Of a stretch of 64,000 bases of DNA, positions 54,215-63,348 are shown piece after piece (the stretch's first letter is position 1; every line of letters starts with the position of its first letter). A program made the position numbers and the translations under genes. The stretch is from Geminocystis sp050753365. Lineage in GTDB: Bacteria > Cyanobacteriota > Cyanobacteriia > Cyanobacteriales > Cyanobacteriaceae. The notes beneath the pieces were generated by a model. It searched no databases, was not told the DNA's origin, and was given only the letters and a program-made list of their open reading frames with translations. The stretch covers positions 10,270-74,269 of the forward strand of contig NZ_JBLZFY010000009.1 in the NCBI RefSeq assembly GCF_050753365.1, in the 5' to 3' direction.

Positions 54215-57200
54215 TTAGTATAAATTTTCATAACATTGATAAATTTTTCCCTGTTGACTCTGACAAAGTTGATAAAAATGCACCAGTTGAGGAATGGTGA
54301 CATTAGCAGAATCATGATTTACCATATCCCCATCACCCACAGCTATCAATAATCTTTGTTGCCGACTCATAGCTACACAAAGACGATTTTCCAACATCAA
54401 AAAGCCGTATTTTCTGCGATACATTCTTTCATCGGTAGGGTTAATATTGTTACTTCTAGTTAAAGAAAGAAAAACCACATCAAACTCTTTCCCTTGAAAA
54501 GCATCTACAGTACCCACTCTCAACCTTTCCACAATTTTATTTTCATAGTTAGTAGTTTCTTGCCACTGTTTCGCCACTTGAAAAAATCCCTCCTCTGATT
54601 TTTCTGCAATTCCTACTTCTTCTAAGGCTTTCCAAATTTCCGTCACTTGAGCAGAATAAAAAGCAATAATACCGAAGGTTAGCTTTTGATCATGTTCGAT
54701 CAATCTTTTTAGTTCAAGCGCGATCGCCCTTGCTTCCACTGGGCGAGATTTACTTTGCCCTTGTATTTCAACCCCCGCAGAAAAAGGAACATTGAGCCAA
54801 GCAGTCACGCTATTTTCATAACCGGGTAAATTGTGAATAAAATCATTGGCACATCTTCCCGAATTAATATGAGACTCCCCATGACATTCATAAAAATTTT
54901 CACTGACAAAATCCCCTAAAATGGGGTGCATTCGATACTGAGTATCAAGGGTGACAGTTCTTTTAATGCCGTCTTTTCTTTCTAAATCCTGTAATTGATT
55001 AAAAAGCCGTTCAAATAAACTTTTTTTGAGGGCATCTTGAGTATCGGAAGTTGATTTAGTTAACTCCTTTTCCACATCATCCTCTAAAATATGGGGTAAT
55101 TGACGATGATCTCCCACTAAGATAATTCGCCTTTCAGCCTTAGCCATCGGAATAAATAAATCTAAAGGATTCGCCCTCGCTGCTTCATCAATAATCACAC
55201 TCTCAAACACATGATCTTTATTTTCTGTTGCTTCAATCATTTTTTTCCCTACGGATTGCTGACAGGTTGCGGCTAAAACTACCGTATATTTGCGAATAGT
55301 ACGAGCTACTTCTTCGGGATCTGTGTCTAAGTCATCCAAATATTCTGTTAATACTCCTTCAATGCCATCGGGAGATTGTTTAACATGATCATCAAGAGAT
55401 AAACGAACTTGTTTAAACAAATCAACAATTTTTGGATTTGCTACAGGAGTGGTAACAGGTTGAGTTTCTTTGGGAATTAACTTTTCTAATAGTTTTTGCT
55501 GTAAATCCCCTAATTTTGTCAAAAAAGGAGGCTCTGATGTTTCTTGCCAATCCCCTGCTTGTTTTAATAAGTCTTCATCATAATCATTTAAAATATCTAA
55601 TGATTTTAGTCTAGTTAAGGCTTTTCTCGCATTTTTGTCGCCGTCATCGGAAAAAGTAGCCCAAGTAACTCTAATTCCTTGCACTGCTTTGAGTGCTAAT
55701 TCTCTTTTTTCTGAGTCTTCTTGATTTAGGTTGGTTGCACTTTGTTTTAATTCTTGACTTAATTGTAAAAGTTGATCCGATAAATCAGCGGAAATACAAT
55801 AAAGGGTTAACTCGTAAATATCTTTGAGTAATTTAACGGTGTCTTCTTGATTACCGGGGGTTAATTGATACATAGCCGTTAATTGTTTTACTTTCCTTAA
55901 GGTTTCTTGTCCCGTTAATTTGGGTAAATGAGCTAAACTAGCCTTAACTCTTTGGATTCTTTCCCTACGCCAGCGATCGACATTATCCAATTCTGAATTT
56001 TTGCCTTTTTTACCCCCAATTCTCACCGCAGGAAGTTGAAACAAAGTTGTCCTCTCGGCAGCATTTTCTACCGCATCATGTTGATAACTGGTTAATAAAA
56101 TACGATGATTAACGGAACGATTAGCGTCTTCTGCTTCTTGTGCTAATCTAGCCTCAATGGCAGTAATTACTTTGGTTTTACCTGTCCCAGGAGGTCCTTG
56201 TATTAAAGCAATATCGGGAGTATTCAAGGCTATCCTAATCGCTTCTTCTTGGCGTGGTGTTGGTGATAAACCATTAAATAGCTTTTTGACTTCTCCGCTA
56301 ATAGGTTTTATGTTTCTGGTACGTCTGAGGTTAACCGCACGGTTTTCTAACAGAAAACCTAATTGGGGCATGGGATTTTGAGCCATTCTAATGAGAGATT
56401 CTGCTTGGGTTCTTCTCTGTAATCTGATGCGATCGCCTAACAGGGAAATAAAAATATACCCTTGAGGTGGGGGGGTTATTTCTTCATCATCTGCATTAGA
56501 TGGTTTAATTTCAATCTCTAATTTTTGCGGATCAATTTCTACCACTTCCCCTAAAAAACTTGTACCATCTTGAGAAAATTCTTTTTTTAAAAGAGCCGAA
56601 TCCTGCTCATTGTTATCATCTTGATTATTAAAATTGGGCGGTTTTTTATTAACTTCCAAAGATAAAGTAGGATTTTCTCTTAATAGCTTAAATTTTGCTT
56701 TTAATTCTTTTTTATTATCTCCTATATTCTCTAATTTAAAACGATAATTGCCATTTTTTAAAGCAATGTGATTTACATATTTAAGCCAACCAAATTGTTT
56801 CGCATTATCCCAAATAATTTTTTGTTCGATTTTATTATATTCCTGCCATAAAGCGAGGTAACTATCAGATTTTTTGACAATATCATCTAATTCTGTTTGT
56901 ATATTACTCCTTAAACTACCTGCGATCGAAGCATCACAAAAACAAATATTAGCTTCTAAAATAATCATTGGGCGTTGCTCATTAATATCTTTAGGCTGTC
57001 TAGCTCTTTCTACCTTATTAATTAAAAACTTATTATCAGCAGTTTTTTTGATATTAATAACTATGTCATTTCCCCATAATTGAAAACTACTTTCTAAACT
57101 ATTTTTAACTTTATTTCCTGCTTGTAATAATGCTCTGTTAATTTGATTATTTTTAGGATGAGGTAATAATATTTTTTTGTTTAACCATTCAATAATTTTA

Positions 57201-57613
57201 TCAATGGGTTCTGATTTTCTCAGATGTCGATCTCGAATATCATCAACAATTTTTTCATCAATACCAATCTCTATTTTTTCATTAGCTAAATATAATTTAT
57301 TAGGAAATTCATGAACTTGTAAAAAGATGGTTTTAGGATTTTCTTGATTAGGTTGTAAAGCAGTTAACCAACATAAATGAGGTAAATTTCGATCTATTAA
57401 ATCTGTTAATTTATTTTGATTATCCTGATTTACTCCTTTGATAGTCCAAGAATTTTGTTGATTATTTATTAAAATTTCTCCAGTTAATTGAGATTTAAAA
57501 ATACTTATTTCCTGTTCAATATTGAAAGATTTTTCAGGTAAAAAAGAATTGTTATTAACTTGTTGAATTTCTAAACTTAATTTTCTTCCTGCTTGAACTT
57601 GACTAACTTTCAT
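54215..57613 (-). CDS. SF1 helicase, Upf1/COG1112-like
   Basis: An 1132-residue helicase. Motif I: ALIQGPPGTGKTKVITAIEA near residue 470. Motif II: SVIIDEAARANPLDLFI near 808. Motif III: IILVGDHRQLPHILEDD. Motif IV/Va: TLDTQYRMHPILGDFV and VGTVDAFQGKEFDVVFLSLT near 1036, motif VI: NRLCVAMSRQQRLL. The N-terminal 440 residues hold no recognised domain. This Upf1/Mov10 type acts on RNA or DNA; COG1112 helicases also occur in phage-defence systems such as Mokosh. First gene of the four-gene operon, 492 bp downstream of the kinase. Confidence 0.85.
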   Translation of the reverse strand: MKVSQVQAGRKLSLEIQQVNNNSFLPEKSFNIEQEISIFKSQLTGEILINNQQNSWTIKGVNQDNQNKLTDLIDRNLPHLCWLTALQPNQENPKTIFLQVHEFPNKLYLANEKIEIGIDEKIVDDIRDRHLRKSEPIDKIIEWLNKKILLPHPKNNQINRALLQAGNKVKNSLESSFQLWGNDIVINIKKTADNKFLINKVERARQPKDINEQRPMIILEANICFCDASIAGSLRSNIQTELDDIVKKSDSYLALWQEYNKIEQKIIWDNAKQFGWLKYVNHIALKNGNYRFKLENIGDNKKELKAKFKLLRENPTLSLEVNKKPPNFNNQDDNNEQDSALLKKEFSQDGTSFLGEVVEIDPQKLEIEIKPSNADDEEITPPPQGYIFISLLGDRIRLQRRTQAESLIRMAQNPMPQLGFLLENRAVNLRRTRNIKPISGEVKKLFNGLSPTPRQEEAIRIALNTPDIALIQGPPGTGKTKVITAIEARLAQEAEDANRSVNHRILLTSYQHDAVENAAERTTLFQLPAVRIGGKKGKNSELDNVDRWRRERIQRVKASLAHLPKLTGQETLRKVKQLTAMYQLTPGNQEDTVKLLKDIYELTLYCISADLSDQLLQLSQELKQSATNLNQEDSEKRELALKAVQGIRVTWATFSDDGDKNARKALTRLKSLDILNDYDEDLLKQAGDWQETSEPPFLTKLGDLQQKLLEKLIPKETQPVTTPVANPKIVDLFKQVRLSLDDHVKQSPDGIEGVLTEYLDDLDTDPEEVARTIRKYTVVLAATCQQSVGKKMIEATENKDHVFESVIIDEAARANPLDLFIPMAKAERRIILVGDHRQLPHILEDDVEKELTKSTSDTQDALKKSLFERLFNQLQDLERKDGIKRTVTLDTQYRMHPILGDFVSENFYECHGESHINSGRCANDFIHNLPGYENSVTAWLNVPFSAGVEIQGQSKSRPVEARAIALELKRLIEHDQKLTFGIIAFYSAQVTEIWKALEEVGIAEKSEEGFFQVAKQWQETTNYENKIVERLRVGTVDAFQGKEFDVVFLSLTRSNNINPTDERMYRRKYGFLMLENRLCVAMSRQQRLLIAVGDGDMVNHDSANVTIPQLVHFYQLCQSQQGKIYQCYENLY

Positions 57614-57698
57614 TATTTAATTTACTCCTAAATTTAATTTTATAGATTTGTAGTAAAGACTTTAGACAGTTTATAAGAAATAATTTACCAATCTTTTT

Positions 57699-57885
57699 GG
57701 CTCTTCTACAGTAGTTATGATAAATTAGTAACAAATAATGCTTAGAACTATTGATATATAATAGTTACAAAATTATAAAAATGCAATTGTTATAAAAATT
57801 TAATTTTATTAGACTCGATCGTAATCCTAGTCAAAATTCCAAGAGTTTTTTATTATTAGTTTAATATACTCATTGTAGAAGAGCC
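57699..57885. mobile_element. 187-bp ISL3-like MITE with 8-bp target duplication
   Basis: Perfect 12-bp terminal inverted repeats GGCTCTTCTACA (57699-57710) and TGTAGAAGAGCC (57874-57885) enclose A/T-rich non-coding DNA. Directly outside are identical ATCTTTTT octamers (57691-57698 and 57886-57893). GGCTCTTC ends and an 8-bp duplication are the hallmarks of the ISL3 family. It lies between the kinase and helicase genes. Solo ends at 13685 and 26413 show earlier activity. Confidence 0.85.
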
Positions 57886-58104
57886 ATCTTTTTTATAATT
57901 ACCTCTTTGTATTTGGGGGGTAGGTGGCATAATGCAGGTATATTTATGATTAGAAATCACCCTAGTTATTTTTTTTTAATAATTTTTTGATATTGCCCTC
58001 CCTTTATGTGAGAATTTGAGTGTTATATTACCCTTTTTTTAAGACATATTATGGTGTATCTTTTTTGAGGATAGTTAGAGGGAATATTATATTATTTTTC
58101 AAGT

Positions 58105-59484
58105 TTAATCACCTCCTTTAATTAAACGAAAACAAGCGTATCGATGGGGATGATTTAAAGAACCAAAATGTAAAAGCCAATCACCATATTTTCCAGCTTC
58201 CACAGGAAATTTTAACCATCTATCTTCAGAAATTTCTCTCTCAAGTTTATTGTTTTCTTGATTTTGAGATGTTAATAAAAAACTTTGATTATTTAATTTA
58301 CGAACTTTAAGATAATTTTCGCTAAATTCTATTTCTAAATTAGGTTTATGGCTATCTATTCCCAATCTTCCGTTAATAATTCGGTTAGTTAAAATTATGG
58401 GTTTATCTCTTTCTAAAGCCATAACTTGTAATGGTTTTGGTTTATGTTTTTTGTCTTCTTCTGTTTTGTAAGGTTGCCAATAATAAATTTCAATTCTGAC
58501 AAAATCTGGGCGAGAAAAATCACACCAAGAACAATTTTTTTGATTTGCATAGTAGGTACTATGACAACTAGGGCAGGTAATGGTAAAATCGGCGGCAGTA
58601 TATAAATATTCTGCCCATTCATTTACTGAGGGGCGTTTTTGAGGGTTTAAAATTCCTTCATCAAAGCATTTATTTGCTAATGTTTGCAATCGAGGAGAGA
58701 GGGTTATCTCTCTAGGAAATCCTTTGTCGGTGTAATTACTGTTGTCATTAGGATTATCTATCCAAGGGATTTCTCCTTGTAAGGCTTTTTCTTCTAATTC
58801 TGGTTCACCATAACTCACTAAATCACCATCAGTTAAAGGATGTAGGGTTGTTAGAGTCTGAAAAGCAATCACCGCAAAAGCGTGGACATCTGTGAGAGTG
58901 TTAACACCTGATTTGCCTTTGACTAATTCGGGCGCACCATAGCCGGGGGTATAAAATGAAGAGGAAACATTACTTTCATAGCAAAGATTATCAGCGTCAA
59001 TAAATCTAATTTCGTTGGCATCTAAGTCTGAAGATACAAAGATATTATTAGGTGAGGGATCTGCATAGACTAATCCTTTACCATGTAATTGAGATAATGC
59101 TTCGGCAGATTTTGCTAATAAAATTAATCTTCGCCTTAAACCTCCCCCCTGCAAATACCATGTAACTGGACATTCAATTTTTTGGGGTAGGTAAGTCAAT
59201 TTACTAATAGGTATCATTCCCGTTAATAATTCCATTACATAACCCACATAGGGCGATTGTAACATTTCTAAGGGCATGGCAATGGGTAATTGTTGGATGT
59301 CAAATAACATTCTTACTTGACTAAGTTGACGACGAAGACGATCGCGCTTAACCGTTGATGTCTCATACATTAACTTAATTGCCCTTCTACCTCCTGTGAT
59401 ACTGTAAACTCTACCTTGCCCCCCTTCTCCTAATTTTTCAGCCAATTCATAAACTGTATTTTGTTCATCAACTACTATTGTCAT
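58105..59484 (-). CDS. atypical Ser/Thr kinase with zinc ribbon (TerY-P type)
   Basis: The ATG at 59484 is favoured by an AAGGAA site 9 bp before it and gives 459 residues; an ATG at 59529 would add 15. Kinase motifs: LGEGGQGRVY (19-27), Lys37 in AIKLM, catalytic loop GLVYADPSPNNIF with Asp142, and IDADN at 162-166 in place of DFG. A zinc ribbon follows (Cys304, 307, 318, 321), then a C-terminal beta-rich region of about 120 residues. Such kinases partner PP2C and a TerY-type vWA protein in Ter systems. Those two genes lie directly upstream. Confidence 0.85.
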   Translation of the reverse strand: MTIVVDEQNTVYELAEKLGEGGQGRVYSITGGRRAIKLMYETSTVKRDRLRRQLSQVRMLFDIQQLPIAMPLEMLQSPYVGYVMELLTGMIPISKLTYLPQKIECPVTWYLQGGGLRRRLILLAKSAEALSQLHGKGLVYADPSPNNIFVSSDLDANEIRFIDADNLCYESNVSSSFYTPGYGAPELVKGKSGVNTLTDVHAFAVIAFQTLTTLHPLTDGDLVSYGEPELEEKALQGEIPWIDNPNDNSNYTDKGFPREITLSPRLQTLANKCFDEGILNPQKRPSVNEWAEYLYTAADFTITCPSCHSTYYANQKNCSWCDFSRPDFVRIEIYYWQPYKTEEDKKHKPKPLQVMALERDKPIILTNRIINGRLGIDSHKPNLEIEFSENYLKVRKLNNQSFLLTSQNQENNKLEREISEDRWLKFPVEAGKYGDWLLHFGSLNHPHRYACFRLIKGGD

Positions 59485-59534
59485 GGTGTTTTGTTCCTTT
59501 TTGTATTGAGTGATAAGTCTTTCATTCACAAATT

Positions 59535-59632
59535 TAGAGTTTGTTGAATAAGTGAGAAAGTCATTAAAACATTTGCCCCTTGTCCTTTGCCCCTTGCCCT
59601 AGTCCTTCTTCAGACTTTTTCAGCTACTCCTA
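59535..59632. mobile_element. decayed TA-flanked miniature element
   Basis: Left end TAGAGTTTGTTGAATAA and right end, reversed, TAGGAGTAGCTGAAAAAGT are diverged relatives of the element at 16762-17014, again bounded by TA. It contains a TTTGCCCC/TTGCCC tract. Its right end overlaps the PP2C stop codon (59630-59632). Confidence 0.45.
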
Positions 59633-60361
59633 TTTAGGGCGATGCCATAAAACAGCAAGAGTTTTATCATCAAGATGGTTGGGAGTAGGCCAGTTTTTCA
59701 ATTCTGCACTGAGCGATCGCCATCTTTTTTGTGGGGGTAAAGTACCAAAGTCATCTAAAATAAATTGCACAAAATCCCCCATGCGTTCGCTTTTTAAATC
59801 ATCAGCAATGCCATCAGTGGCTAATAACACTGCCGAATTAGGAGGAAAATTAGGTACAGTAAAAAATGACCATTCTTGAGTGGATTTAGCCACACCTAAG
59901 CCAGTGGTTTGATTACCAAAAGTTTTATTTTTCTCGCTTAAAATCGTAAGTTGCCCGTTATTTTCCCTTAAAATCGCAATACCATCCCCTAATTGAGCCA
60001 TAATTAATTGTCCGTTAGGAATGACTACCGCAAATAAACAAGTGGCGACACTGTTTTGCTTTAAGGCAGGTAATATTTTTAGTTCCCAGTGTATGTGAAT
60101 AAGCCTTAGCAATAAACTAGGGGAAGCAGAAGGAGCTTTTACCCAAGTTGACAAGGATTGTTTTACAGCTAAACAAGCCATTTTTGCACCGATACGAGCA
60201 TTAGATTTTGAACCCATACCATCACTAACAACAATCCCCACCCCAGAGTTATTATTAATTCTTTCCCAAGCGTCTTCATTAGGGCGGTTTTCTCTTTGGT
60301 GAAGTGGTCCGATTACTGATATGCCAAAGGTTTCATAATTAATTCCATTACGAGATGACAT
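59630..60361 (-). CDS. PP2C-type protein phosphatase
   Basis: A 243-residue PP2C: RPNEDAWER with the first acidic residues (Glu29, Asp30), VSDGMGSKSNARIG (Asp47), MAQLGDGIAIL, LLATDGIADDL and DDKTLAVLW. All metal ligands of the family appear present. It should reverse the action of the neighbouring kinase. Part of the vWA-PP2C-kinase triad, 196 bp from the vWA gene and 145 bp from the kinase start. Confidence 0.92.
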   Translation of the reverse strand: MSSRNGINYETFGISVIGPLHQRENRPNEDAWERINNNSGVGIVVSDGMGSKSNARIGAKMACLAVKQSLSTWVKAPSASPSLLLRLIHIHWELKILPALKQNSVATCLFAVVIPNGQLIMAQLGDGIAILRENNGQLTILSEKNKTFGNQTTGLGVAKSTQEWSFFTVPNFPPNSAVLLATDGIADDLKSERMGDFVQFILDDFGTLPPQKRWRSLSAELKNWPTPNHLDDKTLAVLWHRPK

Positions 60362-60477
60362 GGTTAAATTTTGGTTAATTTATACATTTTTATTATGTTA
60401 GTAATAAGAGCTTTAGCCCTTTTTCCTCGAATTTTTATAGATCAGAACTTACACATTTTTACCAAAAATAAATGGTT

Positions 60478-60545
60478 TTGAGATTCCGAACCAAGCTCAG
60501 AATGACAAAATATCGTTATCCGTGCGTAAATCCCTCGGAATGACA
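60478..60545. repeat. diverged cattgcgag-type repeat pair
   Basis: GAGATTCCGAACCAAGCTCA, then GAATGAC, and a second CCCTCGGAATGACACAATA resemble the repeat at 4541-4572 in reverse. Located between PP2C and vWA genes. Confidence 0.45.
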
Positions 60546-60557
60546 CAATAAGGATGC

Positions 60558-61232
60558 TTAAAAATCAATATCTTCATCATCGAGATCATCAAAATTGAGA
60601 ACAGGGATACTATTAGGATTAACACTTCGTGAGCGATTGCTGATTGTCATGGTGACAAAACGGAAAAATTGTTTAATTTGGTTTGCTTCATCGGCTCTAA
60701 ATACGGGGATTTCAGGATGTTGATTTTGTAAAAAACTTTGTAAGGGTTCATTGTCAGCTTCAGCACCGATCGCCATTGATAACCGTAGGGCTTTAGATGC
60801 TCTTTCTGAGGCAATTAAATCATTCAGAGGAGTCATCCAGTCATCGGTAGGAATGCCGTCAGACACTAAAATAATAGTGGGGTGATAGTCTCGACTAGCA
60901 ATAATCGATCGATCTTCCACCATTGCCTGAACCACTTCAAAAGCATTACCCATAGGAGTACGCCCCATAGCACTCATCTCTTGCCATTGGATATTTTCCG
61001 CAGGTTGTAAGGGTATATGAATTTTAGCTTCTTCTCCTCCGAAGGTAATCACTGAAACGTTAATTTCTGCTCTCACATCCTCCTCCTGAGCAAAACTGTT
61101 AATCATAGATTCGATCGCACGGTTGAGAGTTTGAATTTTACCGTTACTTTCCATACTGCCACTGACATCAGCAAGAATGATAACTGGTAGTTTTCGTGCA
61201 GAAGGAACTGTAAATTGTTTAAAGTTACTCAT
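60558..61232 (-). CDS. TerY-like vWA domain protein
   Basis: A 224-residue vWA protein with an intact MIDAS site: Asp22-x-Ser-x-Ser26 in LADVSGSM, Thr in GRTPMGNAFEV and Asp in ILVSDGIPTDDW. The acidic tail (NFDDLDDEDIDF) may be a docking peptide. TerY-type vWA proteins bind partners through a metal and travel with PP2C and a kinase. It is the first gene of the triad, following scpA by 96 bp. Confidence 0.9.
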   Translation of the reverse strand: MSNFKQFTVPSARKLPVIILADVSGSMESNGKIQTLNRAIESMINSFAQEEDVRAEINVSVITFGGEEAKIHIPLQPAENIQWQEMSAMGRTPMGNAFEVVQAMVEDRSIIASRDYHPTIILVSDGIPTDDWMTPLNDLIASERASKALRLSMAIGAEADNEPLQSFLQNQHPEIPVFRADEANQIKQFFRFVTMTISNRSRSVNPNSIPVLNFDDLDDEDIDF

Positions 61233-61328
61233 TGATCAATTTTTAAATTTGGTTCTATATATCTATCAGGTTGATTTGTGATTTTTATGCAGATTTTGCC
61301 AAAAATTTTTTCGCAAAAGTCTATTTAT

Positions 61329-62114
61329 TCAATAATCCCTAATTAATTTTATATCTAAATCTTGATAAAATTCCTCTTGATATAATTCGACTTTCGATTG
61401 AGAAGACAATAATAATAAAGCCCAAAAAACCCCTACAGTATCTTCTTTTGTTTCCTGTTTATGGGATTGCCAATGATTCACCAGTCGATCGAGCTTAATA
61501 AATTCGTTATGATGATTATGAGTCAAATTTGCTGTTAAAAAATCGTTAATTTGTTGCGCTAATTCCGTTAAATTTTCATTATGGGCTAAATCAGTAATAG
61601 TTTTTAAAGCCTGTTTGCGAGTGTAACCTTTTTTGGTCTTATTGAGAGGTAAATCATGGGTAATTTTTTTCTCCTCCAATTCACTTTCCATTGCTTGTAA
61701 TTGAGTGATTAATTCTGCTAAAGTCACCTTTCTTGTTTTCGGAGGGGGTGCTGATGTTCGTCTTTTGATATGCTTATCAATATCGCTACTTCTAAAATTG
61801 CGTCGGAGAGTTTCTAATTCTTCATCTTCCACAAAATCTTCTAAATTTTCTTCACTATCCTCTATTTGACTCAATTTTTCGAGGGTTTCCGCTTTAAATA
61901 ACACTAACATAGAAGCCCATAACATCACCTGCCCCGACTGAGATAAATCTGCTGTCTGCAAATCGAGGTTATCACTGTCATTTATGCCTAATTCTGCTAA
62001 AAATCGATCGATTATCTCAATTACCTGCACATCCCAAGGGTTTATCTCTCCTTTTTGGGCTAAATCTATCAATAACTCTATGGCTTGACTAGCTGGACTT
62101 TTTTTTGTATTCAT
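61329..62114 (-). CDS. scpA: segregation and condensation protein A
   Basis: A 261-residue kleisin of the SMC-ScpAB condensin. N-terminal: ASQAIELLIDLAQKGEINPW, then DVQVIEIIDRFL, and ASMLVLFKAETL; a charged linker (about 90-120) and a C-terminal winged-helix end. Cyanobacterial ScpA often has this insertion. No scpB nearby. Starts 6 bp from a tandem-heptamer block. Confidence 0.9.
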   Translation of the reverse strand: MNTKKSPASQAIELLIDLAQKGEINPWDVQVIEIIDRFLAELGINDSDNLDLQTADLSQSGQVMLWASMLVLFKAETLEKLSQIEDSEENLEDFVEDEELETLRRNFRSSDIDKHIKRRTSAPPPKTRKVTLAELITQLQAMESELEEKKITHDLPLNKTKKGYTRKQALKTITDLAHNENLTELAQQINDFLTANLTHNHHNEFIKLDRLVNHWQSHKQETKEDTVGVFWALLLLSSQSKVELYQEEFYQDLDIKLIRDY

Positions 62115-62120
62115 CGATGA

Positions 62121-62267
62121 GAATTAGGAATTAGGAATGAAGAATGAAGAATGAAGAATTAAGAATGAAGAATGAAGAATTAAGAATGAAGAATGAAGAA
62201 TTAAGAATGAAAAACTATAAACTATAAACTATAAACTATAAACTATACACTATAAACTATACACTAT
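62121..62267. repeat. 21 tandem heptamers of two types
   Basis: Thirteen GAATTAG/GAATGAA/GAATTAA units (62121-62211) are followed without a gap by eight AAACTAT or ACACTAT units (62212-62267). The last units run into the 3' end of pdxA and encode its final residues and stop codon. Confidence 0.92.
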
Positions 62268-63296
62268 TTTTCGATTACGACATAGCTCGATCGACCATTC
62301 AATAGATGCTATCATGCTACTAGGATTAGCAATGCCTTGCCCTGCAATATCAAAAGCTGTACCATGATCAGGAGAAGTACGCACAAATGGTAAGCCTATA
62401 GTAGTATTTACCGCTCGATCGAAAGCCATAGATTTCACAGGTATTAAACCTTGATCATGATAGAGGGCTAAAAAACCATCAGCAGTGGCGATATTTGCGT
62501 CATGATACCATGCCTGAGCAGGTTTTACCCATAAAGTGTCTGGAGGAGTTAACCCCGTTAATTTTGCCTCTGGATAGCGTTTCTTTGCATTGTCTAGCCA
62601 ATCGTTTAACCAGTCTTTTTCTTCCGTGCCTAATTTTCCCTCCTCTCCACTATGGGGATTCAATCCAGCTATAGCAATATGAGGATTAGCTAAATTAAAA
62701 TCTTGCTTGAGGGTATGTATTAACAACTCTAGTTTCGCATCCATTAAAGAAGGATTAAGGGTATCGGCAACGGCTTTTAAGGGGATATGGGTAGTTGCCA
62801 AAAGGGTGCGTAACATCCACCCCGTATAAGGTGACTTACCTATAAACATCATGGCAAATTTATCAATTCCCGACTTTTGGGCTAATACTTCTGTTTGCCC
62901 TGCATAATTATATCCTGCTTCTTGCCACAAATATTTAGCAATGGGTGCGGTGACAATACCATCAAATTTACCATCTAATGTCAGTTCGATCGACTTTTCT
63001 AAATACAAAAAACTGGCTTTTCCCGTTTCTGCATTACCCTTTCCCCAAATTAAATCCGAAGGTGTTATCATGTCAATAACATTCAATTCATCAGGATTCG
63101 CTAAATTGATATGAGTATGGTTTTTTAAGTCATTATAGGCTTTTTTCAGGCTCGATCGACTACCAATGATGGTGATGTGTGCTTGAGAGGAAAAATTATT
63201 ATCAGCTAAGGCTTTGAGGATAATTTCTGAACCAATACTAGCAGGATCTCCTAAAGTAATAGCAAGGTTAATTTTATTAGCCCGTTGAAAAGTCAT
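62250..63296 (-). CDS. pdxA: 4-hydroxythreonine-4-phosphate dehydrogenase
   Basis: A 348-residue PdxA of the DXP-dependent vitamin B6 pathway. Marks: LAITLGDPASIGSEIILKAL, DGIVTAPIAKYLW, AGLNPHSGEEGKLGTEE (His), LYHDQGLIPVKSMAFD (His, metal) and PFVRTSPDHGTAFDIAGQG. Full length. The last five residues (IVYSL) and the stop lie inside a heptamer array, so the C-terminus may be repeat-derived. Confidence 0.95.
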   Translation of the reverse strand: MTFQRANKINLAITLGDPASIGSEIILKALADNNFSSQAHITIIGSRSSLKKAYNDLKNHTHINLANPDELNVIDMITPSDLIWGKGNAETGKASFLYLEKSIELTLDGKFDGIVTAPIAKYLWQEAGYNYAGQTEVLAQKSGIDKFAMMFIGKSPYTGWMLRTLLATTHIPLKAVADTLNPSLMDAKLELLIHTLKQDFNLANPHIAIAGLNPHSGEEGKLGTEEKDWLNDWLDNAKKRYPEAKLTGLTPPDTLWVKPAQAWYHDANIATADGFLALYHDQGLIPVKSMAFDRAVNTTIGLPFVRTSPDHGTAFDIAGQGIANPSSMIASIEWSIELCRNRKIVYSL

Positions 63297-63348
63297 AAAT
63301 AGAAATAAATAGTCAAGTAATTAATGTAATTTTATCTCAAGACGTTTC

